A stretch of DNA of 64,000 nucleotides, taken from positions 29,592,272-29,656,271 of the forward strand of contig NC_026659.2 of the NCBI RefSeq assembly GCF_000004075.3, in the 5' to 3' direction. Below the pieces are notes generated by a model that was not told the DNA's origin, searched no databases, and saw only the letters and a program-made list of their open reading frames with translations. This stretch comes from Cucumis sativus. Its lineage: Eukaryota > Streptophyta > Magnoliopsida > Cucurbitales > Cucurbitaceae. Below are positions 46,066 to 59,476 of the stretch, piece by piece (within the stretch, counting starts at the first letter, position 1; each line of letters begins with the position of its first letter). A program made the translations under genes and the position numbers.

Positions 46066-48724
46066 CTTGATATGGGAATAATTCTCAGTCTCGACCCACT
46101 TACAACTTACAAGAGCATTCTCTCAAACAAGAGAATTTGACTATAGTTACCACACCTAAGTTTAAAAGGTTTTTAATTAGAACGATTTGAAACTGAGCAC
46201 ATGATTTTCTTGCACTTTTTCGTTGTAAAACAACTTCACTCTTAATGAATGTACCAAAACTCAACACATCTCACCTTAATAAAATAAATATACCATCTCT
46301 ATATCTATTAGAAAATCTACCTATGATTTACATTCTTGTTGACACTTATATCCTAACCTTTAGTATACTAGTATCAATGTAAGAATCACGAAATGACTTT
46401 ATACCGTACTAGTGGATGAAAATAGAAATAGTATGTCTTTTTTTTTTTAATTTTAGTAAAGTTTGAGTGTTTAGTAATTTGGTATGAAAAGCAAAAGCAA
46501 AAGGGGAAATGGAAAAGAAGCAAAGAATCCAATGGCTTATTTGAATAACCCAAATATATGAAAACAAAACCAATTGGGTCCCTTTGTTGATGCACTTGTT
46601 TAAAAACAAATCATCAATATAAAGAGAGGTTTGTTTATGTATGGCTAATTATTTTACTATTAGCATCTTTTTCACATCACTTTCTTCCTTTGAGTGAATA
46701 AGAAAAACCACTACACATATAATACTCTTATAATTGGCTCTCTCATAACTATTCTTTGGATGTGGCACAAAGAGACCCCTTATTGTATATCTAATTATAC
46801 ATTGAGATGTCTTATTTAATAATTTCACTCCTTCTTCATTATCTCTCCCTTTTCTTTTTTGTTTATCATTTATGGTATGGAAAGTAAATAGGTTAAATTT
46901 TGGTGTTTGGAGTGCTATATCCTTCTCTTTGATCAATTTATATTTCTCTGGTCCCAAAGGGTCATCTTTTATGTTTGTTTAAGATTGTAGATAAGTTTTG
47001 CTTTTAGAATAACAAGACTAGAAGGAGTGTGAGGACAAAATAGAGGTACAAATAAAGTTATATTATTGTTGCCTATTTTATTAAATTTTTTTTATAAAAG
47101 AAATTGGGTGCAACTCCAAGTTATATATATTCATTTATAATGCAAAGAAACATGGTTATAACAAGGAATTGGACTAATGAAAAAGAAAAGAATGAAGACT
47201 TTTTTAAAAAGTGATTTTGAATGGATTTATTAACAATTAACACTAAAAATTTAAAATGAATATGAGAAACTTTGGAGACAAATGTGTTCTGAAGTTGGAT
47301 CATTGATTGGGTAATTGAATTTGATATGTCGCAAAAAGATTAAAAAGGGGAGAGGATATATGGTGTCCTAATAATTATGCAATGCAACAAACCGTCACAC
47401 TTTGTATTCTTTTGGCAACCATCTATATCTCTTTATTACATCATTCCATCAACTTTAATTAACAACTTTATTTATGGTGAATTCTTCCAAATAATCAAAA
47501 CAATCAACCCACAACGTCAAAAAGTCTATGGACAAACCTAAGTTCAAGAGAAATTGAGGAGAACGATATGGGGGAAAACGTCGTCTTGAAAGGAAAAAAA
47601 TAGAGTTTTAGTAGGATCGAAAACAAAATTAACTTATATTATAAATAATATTTTTTTAAAAGAAAAAAAACTAAGCTAATATTGGTTTGAAATACTTACC
47701 ACACCTCACCCAACTCATATGTAATTCAAATTTAAAAGAGACACACATGTGTGTGAGCATATTAAACACAAACCAAAATGAAGATAATGACTAAAATGAT
47801 TGGTTTTTATTTCAACGGTCTAATTTTAAAACTTCATTATTAAAATAAATTCTTAAAAATTTTAAATTGAGTTTTGATCGCAACAAAAAAAAAAATGTAC
47901 ATTTGAATTTTCACCCTATCTTGTATACAAATATTTCAAACTTAGACTCACATTTCAATAATTAAATTACAAATTTTCTTTGGTTTTTTTTTAGTAAAAA
48001 GTACTATTTATAAATATCAAAGTATAGGTATACTATTTATAAGGATTTGTCCAACCATAAAAATTGAATTAATTTTAACTTCTTCTTTTTTTCAAATTAG
48101 AAAAACTAAATTTGTAATTTAATCTATTTTACTAAGCAAATATATATTTTTTATCATATATATAACTTAAGTCATGTGAAAGATAAATAAATAATAAAAA
48201 AAGTAAATCTCATTTGATTACTTTTTGTTTACGTTGTGTTATGTATTTGTATTGACATGTGTGGTTCACCTTCAAATTTGTAATAAAAACATGCAAACTA
48301 ATTAACGAGGCTCAATCCAATTATACCAAAAAATTAGATTTTATCATTACTTATCTTTACTATTATTGCTACTATTCTAGAGAAATAATTATAAAGTTTG
48401 ACATGCTTACTGTTATTGTTATCTTTTGATTCTCACCACGGTAAAGATAACAGTATATGTAACAAAATTCATAATTCTAAACCAATATGATAGAAAAAAA
48501 AACAATCAAATTGCATTTGTGATTCAAACTCATTACAGTTTGATCTATCGATAAAATTTGGTTAGAATTATATCAATTTGATAGAGACCTAATCTATTTT
48601 AATAAACACATACATTACAAATAGCTGATTTTATTTATTTTATGAATTTAAAATAAAGATAAAGTCGGAATTCCAACCTCTAATTAAAAATATCAATAAT
48701 TAGTGGATTTGCACAATCATCTTT

Positions 48725-48732
48725 TATAAATA
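48725..48732 (+). promoter_or_regulatory. TATA box of transporter copy 3
   Basis: TATAAATA lies 76 bp before the copy 3 start codon, a normal distance for a plant TATA box with a short leader. Confidence 0.55.
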
Positions 48733-48807
48733 GATTTATACATAAAACCCATTGAAGTTCAAAAGAGAAGACTCTGTTTCTTCTCTAAACAAACAGAACA
48801 AGTTTTC

Positions 48808-51800
48808 ATGGCGTTAACTGGAAGAAGCTTAATGGAAGGAGTTCTTCCATTTCCGGCGATGATGGCGATGGAGTGTATAAACGTCGGTCTCAACACACTT
48901 TTTAAAGCCGCCACTGCCGCCGGGATGAGCCACCACGTCTTCGTCGTTTACTCTTACTCTTTCGCCGCCCTTCTGCTCCTCCCTTCTCCTTTCATCTCTC
49001 GAACATCCACTCGCCTTCCACCTCTCAATTTCTCCATAACTTCAAAGATTGCTCTGCTTGGACTAATCGGGTACAGAGTAATTTCAATTGGGTTTTTGTT
49101 TGTTTGGATTTTTGAATTATTTAATTTCTGACTGTTTGAATGATCGGAAACAGAGGAATTTGAATTGGGGTTTCCGTTTGTTTGGATATGTGAATTGATG
49201 ATTTGAATTTTGGTTTTTTTTTTCTTGTATTGGTAGTTCTTGTTCGCAGATCATGGGATACACAGGAATCAATTATAGTTCTCCAACACTTGCTTCCGCC
49301 ATCAGCAACCTTGTTCCTGCTTTCACTTTCATTCTCGCCATCATTTTCAGGTTCTATTATTTAGTTACCAAAATACCCTTCTTCTTCTTCTTCTTCTTCT
49401 TCTTCCTCACCTCTTCATCTCTCCTTTTTCTCAAGGGTCATTTTTCTTTCTAGGGGTCACCTTGTTTTAATTACTTTATTTTTTGAAAAAAAAAAGTTAA
49501 ACTATTCTTTTAAAAGATAATTAATATAGAAAAATTATTTAAAATCACAAACCTAACAAATTTTACATTTATACTAACTTTACATTTAGCATAAATGTAA
49601 CTAGTAGGACTAATTTGAAATTGTACTATATTATGTAAATATTTTAGTTTATCAAATAATATTTTAAGTTGTTTTTCATTCATAAATTTTTAAAAGGAAG
49701 TTAAGTTGAATTAGGTTTTTGTTTTCATTGAATTTTTGTGAATTTTGTTTTCTTTTCATTTTTAAAGGTAATTTTGAAAGAAAAAAAAAAGAAGAGAAAA
49801 TGGTATTCTTTTGAAATTCAACTTGTTTTTTAGTTTCAAAATGTGGTTGGTTAACTAAGAATAAAGCATTTTGAAAAAAAAAATTGATGTGTTTGAAAAG
49901 GCATTCAAATATTTTTCAAAATACTTTCAAATTTATTATATAATTTTTATCTAAGAGTTTAAATATGCTGTTTTTTCTTTTTTCTTTTTTTTTTTTTTTG
50001 GAAAAAGATGATTTTTTATTTATAAATCAAAATATGTTCTTAATCCTTTTTTAAAAAAATATTTTAAATCTTACCAATCTCAAAACTAAAATGTCAAATT
50101 TTACTTTAAAATTTTTATAAATATATATTTTACTAATATTCAATTTTGATGAGTTGTTTTGACGTTTACTTCATTTGCACAAAAACTTATTATTTTTTTT
50201 AAAAAAATGGAATTAGTTTCTCTTTACTTTTTCTCTATAATATATATAGTGAATGAGTGGATCATAAGATTAGTGGAATAAAATAATGGCTTTAATTTCC
50301 ATATTTCCAAAGTCAAGGTAGATTTATAACTTCAAGAGATTGATTTGATTGGCAATTCCCTCAAGTTTTCTTCAACTATTTTATTATTTATTATATTTTT
50401 TAGCCTACATTTTTTAAAATAGAATAGAAAATATTTAGGAGAATTTTAAAAAACGGTAGACTTTACAAAATACATACCACTTATAGCAAATTCTATCACT
50501 TATAGTCATTGATATGTTATAGTGATAAAAGACTATTAGTGCTATAGTTCAAAATTTTAAAAATTTTCATATATTTACTAACTGAAATTTTGTTATATTT
50601 TATAAATATTTTAAAAGGTTTTCTCATTTACTAAAATTTCAATTTTTCTACTCGTAACTCCAATATGTATTAATTCATGTTTCTTCACCGAGATAAATTT
50701 TTGTGGTGTTTATCTATTAAAAAAACATTAATTCTCATATCAAATTTCCATCCGATATCAATATTTTCACATTTTCATATATTCAATATTGATAGTAGTA
50801 TATTCACATCTTCGTTGTTATATCGTAAAAAAATTTATAAATCACAATTACTAATTTAAATAATTTTTTAAAATTTAAAATTTATAATTCTAAGATATTA
50901 CGAACACCCAAACTTTTTTTTTTTATACTCTATCAAAAATTTCTTAAAATTGAGACATTAACATATATAACTATACTTGTAAATTTTTATCTTAAACTTA
51001 TTCCACATTAATATTATTTTCACAAAAAGAAAATTACTAAAATTAGTAAATGATTTTTTGTTAAAACTTCTTGTGTATATTATTTAATGATAAGAATGAC
51101 TTTTTTTTTTCTTTGTCTTGTTGGGTGGGCTATGTATAATGTAAGTGTGACAAAAGCAAATGTCTTTTTCCTTAGGCTTACAATTATTTACACATCCATT
51201 TTTAGAGCACCACAAAATTAAAGTAATTCATATTAAATAAAAGGCTTACTTTTAAATTCATCTCACTTTATTAAAACAACCTAACATCTTCTTAAAAAAA
51301 AATCAAAATGTAGCAAGAGACATTCCAACACAAACTAGTTTCACAATTTTTTGTTTCATTATTTCTTTTTATTAAACATGCTTATTTGCTTAAAAATGAT
51401 TTTTTTAAAAATATATATCACAATCAAATTGAATAAATATTTTGATTTATTTGGCTATATTTTTAAATAATTTAATATTTGTTTTAGTTATAAAAAGCTT
51501 TCTTTTATTATTTTTTTGGGTTGATCATACATGCAAGTGTGTATCATTGTTTTTATTGAATGATACGATGCATTGATCAAAATTTTCACAAGAATTCTCA
51601 TAGTGAATGCGATTGTGACAAGATTCTTGCTTCTTTTATTGTCAAATTATCTTTTTCCTTTTGAAAATAAAATGTCAAAATCAAACTTTAAAAAATCCAT
51701 TTAAATTTGGTGTCCTTTTCTTTTGTAATTAAGTGTAGAAGGAGCATGTGTAACACACGTCTCCTCATAACTATAAAAGCTTAGGTTTAACCCTTATTTC

Positions 51801-54561
51801 TCACTTCATAAATAAGAAAAAAAATGAGAGACTTCACCTTTCACCTTTATCATTGGATTCACTCAACCCAACTCCAAACTACAAAAGCTTACATTTAAGT
51901 TTAACAAAATTTGGGTCAAGTTTGTATTGTGGTTAGCTTGGCTCGTACAATACAAATTATTCAATAATTTTTTTTAAAAAATAGTTGCAAATATAACAAT
52001 TAAATTCAAAATAATTAAATATATTACAACATTTATTGATTAATTACTGATAGACCATAAGAATCTATCCGTATAGTTGATAAATTTTGTTATATTTATA
52101 ATTTTGTAAAACATTATTATATATTTAATTATTATTCCTAAAATTGTCATAAATTATAATTACTCTTTCGAATATATATATATATATAATTGAATCTCAA
52201 ATAAAAAAGGTATTTTCTTCCATCCATAATATATGTGATAGTGAAGGAAGACATAGAATATCTAAATCAAAGAGTTCAAATTACATTAATATTAAATAAT
52301 CATGGACGATAACTTTGCTATCTTTTATAAATGTTCGTAAAACATATCCATATCTTATTAGTTTGATTGTAAAAGCAAGTAAGTGGTTGTTAACCTAAAC
52401 AAATATCCTAAATGTTTTAAGTTACATAAATATGTGTGGATATATCATAATTTAAAATTGTGATATTGTGTGATGTTACTTTGTTATCCTTGAAGTTGAT
52501 GAATGCAATTTAGTGAGAAATGTGTGTATGTTGATATTATTAAAATTAGGATGGAGAAAGTGGTATTGAAAAGCAATAGCAGTCAAGCAAAAGTGATGGG
52601 CACAATAATATCAATATCAGGGGCATTTGTGGTAACATTTTACAAGGGTCCAAGAATCATATTCTCATCTTCACCAACCATTTCTCTTTCACTTCATCAC
52701 AATTCACAACAACTATCCTCTTCTGATTCTAATTGGGTTATTGGTAGCCTTCTCTTGACTGCTGAATATATCCTTGTTCCACTTTGGTACATTGTTCAGG
52801 TAATCAAATCTCATTTTCTAATCCCTATTATACACTCTAATCTTTTACTATTCCTCTTCTTTTCCTTTTAGGTCTAATTATCACTAATGCCCTCTTCCCA
52901 TGAACCCAACATTTACTTTACTCTCACAAAACTGCCTCCAAGTGTGAGGGGTTTATTATGTTTCTTTGCTGTCCTAATAGGTAAAACCTATATTTGGTTT
53001 GGCTCCCACATGCAAATCTACTCATCTTTCTAGTTCCTCGTGATAAGGAATATCGACCTCCTCCATATATCGCCACAATGGTGTGATATTGTCCACTTAG
53101 AGGTGTTTGAGACATTGAGTTGAGTTTTGAAGTATGGAATTTGGAAGTTTGTGTTTAGGGTGTAGAGTTGTTTTGGCTGAAGTTAGGATACATTGGAGAG
53201 GGAGAAAGAAAGAGGGGAAGATGAAGTTTCTTCCTCTTTTTTTTTTTGGGTAAATGTGTGACTTCAATGGTAAACATTGTTGAAGTTGGTGAAGTTTGAT
53301 TTATGTGACAAAGTTGAACCCGCTAATTTCTCTACTTTTGAAACTACTCAAAAAGCTTGCTTATGAATGTATAAAAACTGTTAGCACTTATATACCACGA
53401 AGCTCTCTCCTTGAGCATACAATTAGGTTTAGAAAGTTCGTGTTTGGAGTGCAGAGTTATTTAGTTGGAAGTTATGTCACATTAGAGGGAGAGAGAAAGG
53501 AAGGAGAATGATGAAATTTCTCGATAAATATCCAAACTTCAATAGTGGAGTTGGTGGAACTTATGAAGTTCGTTAAACCAAACACTCCATAATTGCTTTA
53601 CTTTTGAAACGACCCAAAAGGCTTACGTACCAATAATTGTTAGTACTTAAATACCATGAATCTCCCTCTTTCTTACTCGATGTGGGACTTTGTTTGTACT
53701 CCTAACACGTGCCAACTAATAGAGCTTTAAATTGATGATTGTTACACTAGAGAGCATGTTCAACTTGTGTTTTATTTGAAGAAGCTTAGTTTGAACATAA
53801 CCTTGGAAGTGTGGAACATTTTGACAGACAAAAATAATGAAGGAATACCCAGAAGAGGCAACAGTGGTCTTCTTCTACAACTTAACTGTGGCCATCATAG
53901 CTGCATTTGTAGGTTTGATTTTAGAGAAAGATCCAAGTGCTTGGATTTTGAGGCAAAATACAGCATTAGCCTCTATTTTATGCTCTGTAAGAACCAACAA
54001 AAAGTTACTTAATAAATGTCACTGTCCTCTTATAGTCTATCATCTAACCAAAACCTTTTTTTCTTTCCTATATTTTACAGGGACTTTTTGGATCATGTTT
54101 AAACAATACAGTTCATACATGGGCCCTCCGATTGAAAGGGCCGGTGTTCGTAGCAATGTTCAAGCCGTTGTCGATTGTTGTTGCTATAGTAATGGGTGTT
54201 CTGTTTCTTGGTGATTCTCTATATCTTGGAAGGTATGACCACAAAGAAAAAGAGAGAGTTTCATGAGTTGGGTTTTTTTATTTTGACCTATATGGCTGAT
54301 ATATAACTCTATAACCACAAGTTTCTTGCATCAGTTAAACTAACAGGAAGAAATTTTCCTTACAGTCTTATTGGAGCATCCATAATATCCATAGGGTTTT
54401 ATACTGTAATGTGGGGAAAAGCAAAAGAAGAAATGGGTGTTGGAGAAGAAAAACAAGAAGGCCATAGCCATAATAATCTTGATGGTAACAAGGAATCAAA
54501 TGAAGATCAGAGAGTACCTCTTCTTGGAAGCTACAACAGATACAGTGAAGATCATGTATGA
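48808..54561 (+). CDS. WAT1-related/UMAMIT transporter, copy 3
   Basis: Six exons: 48808-49070, 49237-49350, 52550-52799, 53828-53986, 54081-54232 and 54366-54561, encoding 377 residues. It belongs to the same EamA transporter family but is an older paralogue than copies 1 and 2. Blocks are '[20 protein letters not shown]', '[20 protein letters not shown]', '[19 protein letters not shown]', 'FVVTFYKGP', '[21 protein letters not shown]' and '[18 protein letters not shown]'. Exon 1 covers what is split into exons 1 and 2 in the other copies. The second intron is 3.2 kb. The tail is hydrophilic and charged ([16 protein letters not shown]). It resembles Arabidopsis At5g40240 (from memory), including the neighbourhood. 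The substrate is unknown. Confidence 0.87.
49378..49405. repeat. (TTC)n microsatellite
   Basis: Nine TTC units at the beginning of intron 2 of transporter copy 3. Confidence 0.9.
50440..50620. repeat. Degenerate fold-back repeat
   Basis: Contains 'ctatcacttatag', 'tatagtgataaaagactatt' and the flank 'ttttgttatattttataaat', as in the other members of the CTATCA/TGATAG family in this window. Confidence 0.45.
51960..52150. repeat. Degenerate fold-back repeat
   Basis: The flanks 'gttgcaaatataac' and 'gttatatttataatttt' are inverted relative to one another, and the centre holds 'actgatagacc'. It is the best match to the copy at 24430-24720. Confidence 0.55.
53141..53672. repeat. ~250-bp diverged tandem duplication in intron 3
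   Basis: Copy one (about 53141-53414) and copy two (about 53430-53672) share, in order, 'agtttgtgtttagggtg' or 'agttcgtgtttggagtg', 'agagggagagaaag'-type purine text, 'ctacttttgaaac' and 'ctgttagcacttatatacca'-like text. They lie in intron 3 of transporter copy 3. Confidence 0.75.
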
Positions 54562-56782
54562 AAAAAGTCAAGAAATTGATTGATGATTCAACTTTTATTT
54601 ACCTTCAAGCTATGGCAATGGCTTTGGCCAACTGGTGGAAATTGTACAATTAGTTTGTGGTCATCAAAACATGTCATGGGGTAGTAAAGATTTTTAACAC
54701 TTTTCACCATACCAATGGAAAGGTTAATTTATATGTACTCTACAATTTCAAATGATTTTGAAATTGTGGCTATGAAAAAGGTACAAGTTTTATTTTGCCT
54801 TCAAGCTATGGCTATGGCCAAGCATGGGAGGATGAATTGTAAAATTTGTCTGTGGTTAGAGAATGTGTTAGGGTTGTAAACATTTTTTACACTTTCGACC
54901 ATGTGACAATGAAACATTTTAGTTTAAGATGTACACACTACAATTCAAATGATTTTGATTCTACTAATTTTATCTTCTCTTTTTTCTCTACATCCCTCCA
55001 CTGTTTCACTTGATACTATCGATATCCTACTCCAGTGACGATCATTGTTGATAGCCACCTTTTCCACGACTACTTCTTTGTTGCTCAACTATGACAATAA
55101 ACACCATTTGTTCGATTATTGCCAACTCACTCCTGATATATACTTTAACAATCACGTGTGACTACTAAACTTCAACAATCATCTCTAGTGACCACCTCAA
55201 TTGTCCAATCCACAGACTACCACCTTCAATGGACAACTATGAATAAATACCACCATGAATGCATTTTGTAGGACTTTCCACTTCTTTGTTTGACACTTGG
55301 GGATTCCACCAATATTGCTAAGTTAGGATCTACTAATGCTTTAATATTGTTTGTTAGGAACAATAACAGGCCTCAAGATATCATTGTGATTGTTTGATAC
55401 TATCCACCTTGAAACCCTCGTAGTCTTACTTTTAGTTTTGTCTAAAAATTCTCATATCATTGGCTATAGTTGTCCTCCATTACATATTAACCATAGTTTC
55501 TACATCTAATCAATGTAGAGCTTTGGTCGCATTTCCAACACCAACTTGTAATCTAATCTACAAATTGATGTAAGGTACTATAAAAAGCCATAGACTCCTT
55601 GATGACCTACTTTTTTGTCAACATATATTAAACTCGTACATTTTACTAATCTAAAAGAGTGTTGTAATTTTATTATTTATATGGAATAATCTATCCCAAA
55701 TACAATGGTAATATAAAAGGTTGTAACATATATATACACAAAAGTTTCAAGGTTGGCATCTCAACTAGTGCTAAAAATTTGGAGAACTATGCATGCAATT
55801 GGAGAGTTAAAAAAAATTAAGCAAACAAAAATAACCCCAAAAAGTTCATAATTTTTTAAAATATAAAAGACTATGCTAGATACCTCTAGCTTAATAGCTA
55901 ACTATACACCACAAAATTTCACATAAACATATTAATGGTACAAGTATACAAAATTTAGACTTCAAAGTTCAACTCGATGTTTACTCCTTTATAGTTTCTT
56001 TACTTATAAAAAGTTTGTATTATCAAAATCGATATTATTCTATCATATATTACAAATTGATAACTAATTATACTAATCATTTGGGCTTCAAGTAAGATAA
56101 CGTTTAGATTGATTTTTTAAGTATTTATAAATACATTTTTTTTTCACTTATGAAAGTGAATGGAAACACTAGTTGTTAGGAGTATTAAGATATAGTAAAG
56201 CGTTGAGTAAATGTTGGTAAAGCATAATTCAAAATTTGGTGTACCAAAGGGATTTGGAGTTCAACGCTGGTTGGCTCGGTGGTTTAAGCGGGCCGGCCGA
56301 TGCCCCCTTCTCTCTCTCTCTCTCCCGTTGTCTTCCTCGTTTCGATCCACTCCGAAACACACCCAATCTGGTTCGGCTCTTACCAAGTGGCTTTGCAGTT
56401 CCAACTCTCTCGTATAGCCTTTCCTTTCATCCCTCTCTTTCCCACTTTTAACTTCACTTCACCGCTTTAGGTCTCTATTCGTCCATTTCTTAATCACCCC
56501 ATCTTCTTAAAACTCTCCACTTTCTTCAAATTTCTGTTTTTTGTTTCTCTTTTACCTCTTTCTCGCATTTTTATAGCTTCTTAATCATCTGGGTCCTTTG
56601 GATTTCTTCTGGGTATTATTGTTTTCTTCTGTTTTCTTTGTCTTCTATTTCTAGGGTTTTGAATTTCCCCTTTCGTACACCTCTGATCTTCTCTTGTAAT
56701 TGGAAATTGGAAATTGGAAATTTTGGTTTCTGGGTTTTGTTTGTTTCTCTAATTTACTTTCAGGATTTTGAGTTCTAAGGCG
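54562..56782. other. Intergenic region before the 2H gene
   Basis: Contains the transporter 3' UTR, AT-rich DNA and, from about 56250, a GC-richer, pyrimidine-rich stretch with a CT run at about 56308-56327, which is the likely promoter and 5' UTR of the 2H gene. The open frames at 56211-56451 overlap and are part of this leader. Confidence 0.5.
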
Positions 56783-57334
56783 ATGTCACAAGGGTTTGCG
56801 ATCGAGCTTTATTTCGATCCAGCACTTGAAAATCAAGTTCTCAAGGCTTGGAATGTACTAGCTCGCCGTCAAATTAGTACCCAGCTCATCGAAATTGAGT
56901 CACGTCCTCACATTACCCTTTTCTCTACCCCGTTTCTCGAACCCACAAAAGTTGAATCGATCGTTAAAAATTTCGCTTCTAAACAGGAACCTTTGGCTTT
57001 GTCTTTATCGTCAATTGGTAGCCTTCCCAGCGACAACAACATTCTCTTTCTCGGTCCAGCGCCTTCGATTTCACTTCTTCAATTTCAGTCCCAATTGTGT
57101 GAAGCAATGAGGAAAGAAGGAATTGAAATTGGTGAGGAATATCGCCTTGGTTCGTGGATTCCCCATTGCGCTGTTGCTCAGGAGGTGCCTAAGGCTCGAA
57201 TGGCTGAGGCATTTTGTGTTCTAAGGGATTTGAAGCTACCAGTTTCCGGGTATGCAATTGATATTGGGTTGGTGGAATTTTCCCCTGTTCGGGAGCTGTT
57301 CTCTTTTGTTCTTGGTAACACTGTCGAAGCTTGA
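56783..57334 (+). CDS. 2H phosphoesterase (2'-5' RNA ligase-like)
   Basis: A single-exon gene for 183 residues. The protein has the two-lobed pattern of the 2H superfamily (LigT, cyclic phosphodiesterase, AKAP7). The first motif is complete, RPHITLF with H43-I-T45. The second is IPHCAVA with H128-C-A130, so the usual Thr or Ser after the second catalytic His is Ala. Family members hydrolyse 2',3'-cyclic phosphates or 2'-5' linkages in RNA or nucleotides. No targeting signal is obvious. The start is the ATG at 56783; an in-frame TTG at 56768 is not a likely start. Position and type agree with Arabidopsis At5g40190 (RNA ligase/cyclic nucleotide phosphodiesterase family, from memory). Substrate unknown. 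Confidence 0.85.
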   Translation: MSQGFAIELYFDPALENQVLKAWNVLARRQISTQLIEIESRPHITLFSTPFLEPTKVESIVKNFASKQEPLALSLSSIGSLPSDNNILFLGPAPSISLLQFQSQLCEAMRKEGIEIGEEYRLGSWIPHCAVAQEVPKARMAEAFCVLRDLKLPVSGYAIDIGLVEFSPVRELFSFVLGNTVEA

Positions 57335-59476
57335 AGCTTTGACGCCATTGTTGTGCTTTAATCTCATAGTTCTTCTCTATGAACTTGTATAACCTTCAAT
57401 TTATTGTAGCTGTTTTAGAGGTCCTATTTAGACGCTAGAGCATTACAAATAAGGATACATTTTGTATTTTGTGTTATGAATTTGATATTTTCTATATTGT
57501 CTTCATATTACATTTGAATCTTACGTGCTAGTGCATTTAATAAACACAGTTGATTTGATTATTAGTGAAGAGGAAAAACCTTATAGGTTCATTCACTTGC
57601 TAAGGCTCTGAACTTGTTGGGTTCTTTGAGATGATTCCTGTATTCACAATTCATACTGTAGATTGTAACCTTTCATTGGATTCTGTTGAAATTGATGTTA
57701 AAGGCTTAGGCCTTTCAATTATAATTGCTCTTGGATAAACACTTTTACTTGCAAGTTGCTGTATCATGAACCTTTTTATGGGTTGAGTTGTAAACTGATA
57801 AGCAAAGTCCTATTAATTTAGACTTTCTGCTGTTGATGTGACTCAAAAAGTAGCTGAATTTGGTAAATTTCAATCTCATCCGTGGCTTGTTATGAACATT
57901 TGATTCACGGATGTCTTCATGGCCTACCTTCTTGAGTTCCTCTGTTATTAGTTGATATTGATCTCCTCTCTGTACATTTCCACATTTTCAATTTCATAAA
58001 AGCATTTGCTTTAGCTGTCCTCGAGTTCAATATGTTCTTCAGGGTGGCTGGACTTGGTTCGTGTTAGTGTTTAACTTCTTTGATCTGATTCCTATAGTAA
58101 TTTGTTTCCTTACTTCTCTATGATCATTCATATGGAGACACTTAAGAGGGATGAGTGCATGTCAAATCCCTTACTTGTTGTGGATTGTGTATGAATTCAT
58201 TGATCACTTACCCCTTAAATGTTGAGGTGCCTTAGGCGAAACTCATAACTAACCCCAAATTTTTTTATCTTGAGTTGAGAGACTTGTGTCAAAGAACACG
58301 TGGAGGCTACGCAGCTGTATGCCTCGTGACATAGCTACAAAAGTGATATCAATTTCCCGTGCTCTTCAAAAATATAGAAGCTCATGACTCTACCCTTGTA
58401 ACCTTACCCAATTTCTATGATTATGAGTGAGTTAAGGAAAATATAGTGACTAAAGTTGAAGAATAAGTTCATACTACTAGTGATAATAATTTTACGATGT
58501 TGAAAATAATGGGATTATTGGTAGACATAATCTTTTTCCTTTTTTTTTTTTTTGTACTTTATATGATTATTTTGTTGATGATACTCTATTTACAACATAA
58601 TCATCTGTTAATGTTTTTCTTTTAACTTAATCAAGTATTATGCTTCATATCATCTTGATGTGACTTTAATATTCAATGCTATGTTTTTCTCTTTTTTCTT
58701 AGTTTCGCATGAAGGGGTTGAGATATGGACCCCTTACATTTTGATAAGGAAGGATATAATCCTTAACAAGTCGACATCGCTTGAGTTGGATATGTAAAAT
58801 AGGGCATGCTGTTATAATCAATCACATGCAAGCTCAAGTTTCTTGGCCTTTTGGTTTCTTTTCTTGCTCTCAAGAAAATCTTGTCCATCCAGCTTCCTTT
58901 TCCCTTTAAAAACCTTCTCATTCTTCATCCCTTCTAATACTAAGTTCTAGTTCCATACAACTTGGCATTTGTGTGTCATTACACTACAATAGTGTTCGCA
59001 AAGTTTAGTGAAATAGTTTTTACTTCAACAGATGTCTTATTGAACTTGTAATGAGAGGGAGATTTTTGTTATGTTAGATAATGGTAGATTCGAGGTTGTC
59101 CAAATTAGAACAACAAGTTGATCCATATAGCACGAGGATGCAACTAGCTCAGTCTGTGAGCCTAATGATTGGCCCAAGCTCAACCCAAGAGAGAATAGCG
59201 AGATACTAAAGTACCTCAGGGATGAAATTTGATTTGAGGGATTATGAAGAGAGTAAACATCCATACATACTATGCACTGCATATTTTAAGATTCAATCTC
59301 AACCCAACACAGTAAAACATATGGAAATAACTTCAATATCATCAGCTGATTCAAACACTGTCAATACAACAACTCTCATGATGAAACAGGAACTTCAAAG
59401 ACAGACAAAGTAGAAACAACAAGAAATTCAACATTGCAGTACAGAATGACAGGCAGATCATTATCCATCAGAGAAC
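57335..59476. other. Intergenic region after the 2H gene
   Basis: Contains the 2H gene 3' UTR and then DNA without a credible frame. Text around 58230-58440 resembles degraded insertion sequence but cannot be classified. The open frames 59037-59413 have no domain. Confidence 0.45.

Larger units (their letters stand above)
44252..48807. other. Intergenic region before transporter copy 3
   Basis: About 4.5 kb of AT-rich DNA without a recognisable gene. It contains a 31-bp tandem duplication (46005-46065) and, at its right end, the copy 3 promoter. Open frames at 46386-46957 and 47121-47303 overlap one another or lack domains. Confidence 0.5.
49351..52549 (+). other. 3.2-kb intron 2 of transporter copy 3
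   Basis: AT-rich intron with a TTC run (about 49378-49405) at its start and two degenerate copies of the fold-back repeat (about 50440-50620 and 51960-52150). The open frame 50677-50859 has no domain. No gene is nested here. Confidence 0.7.
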
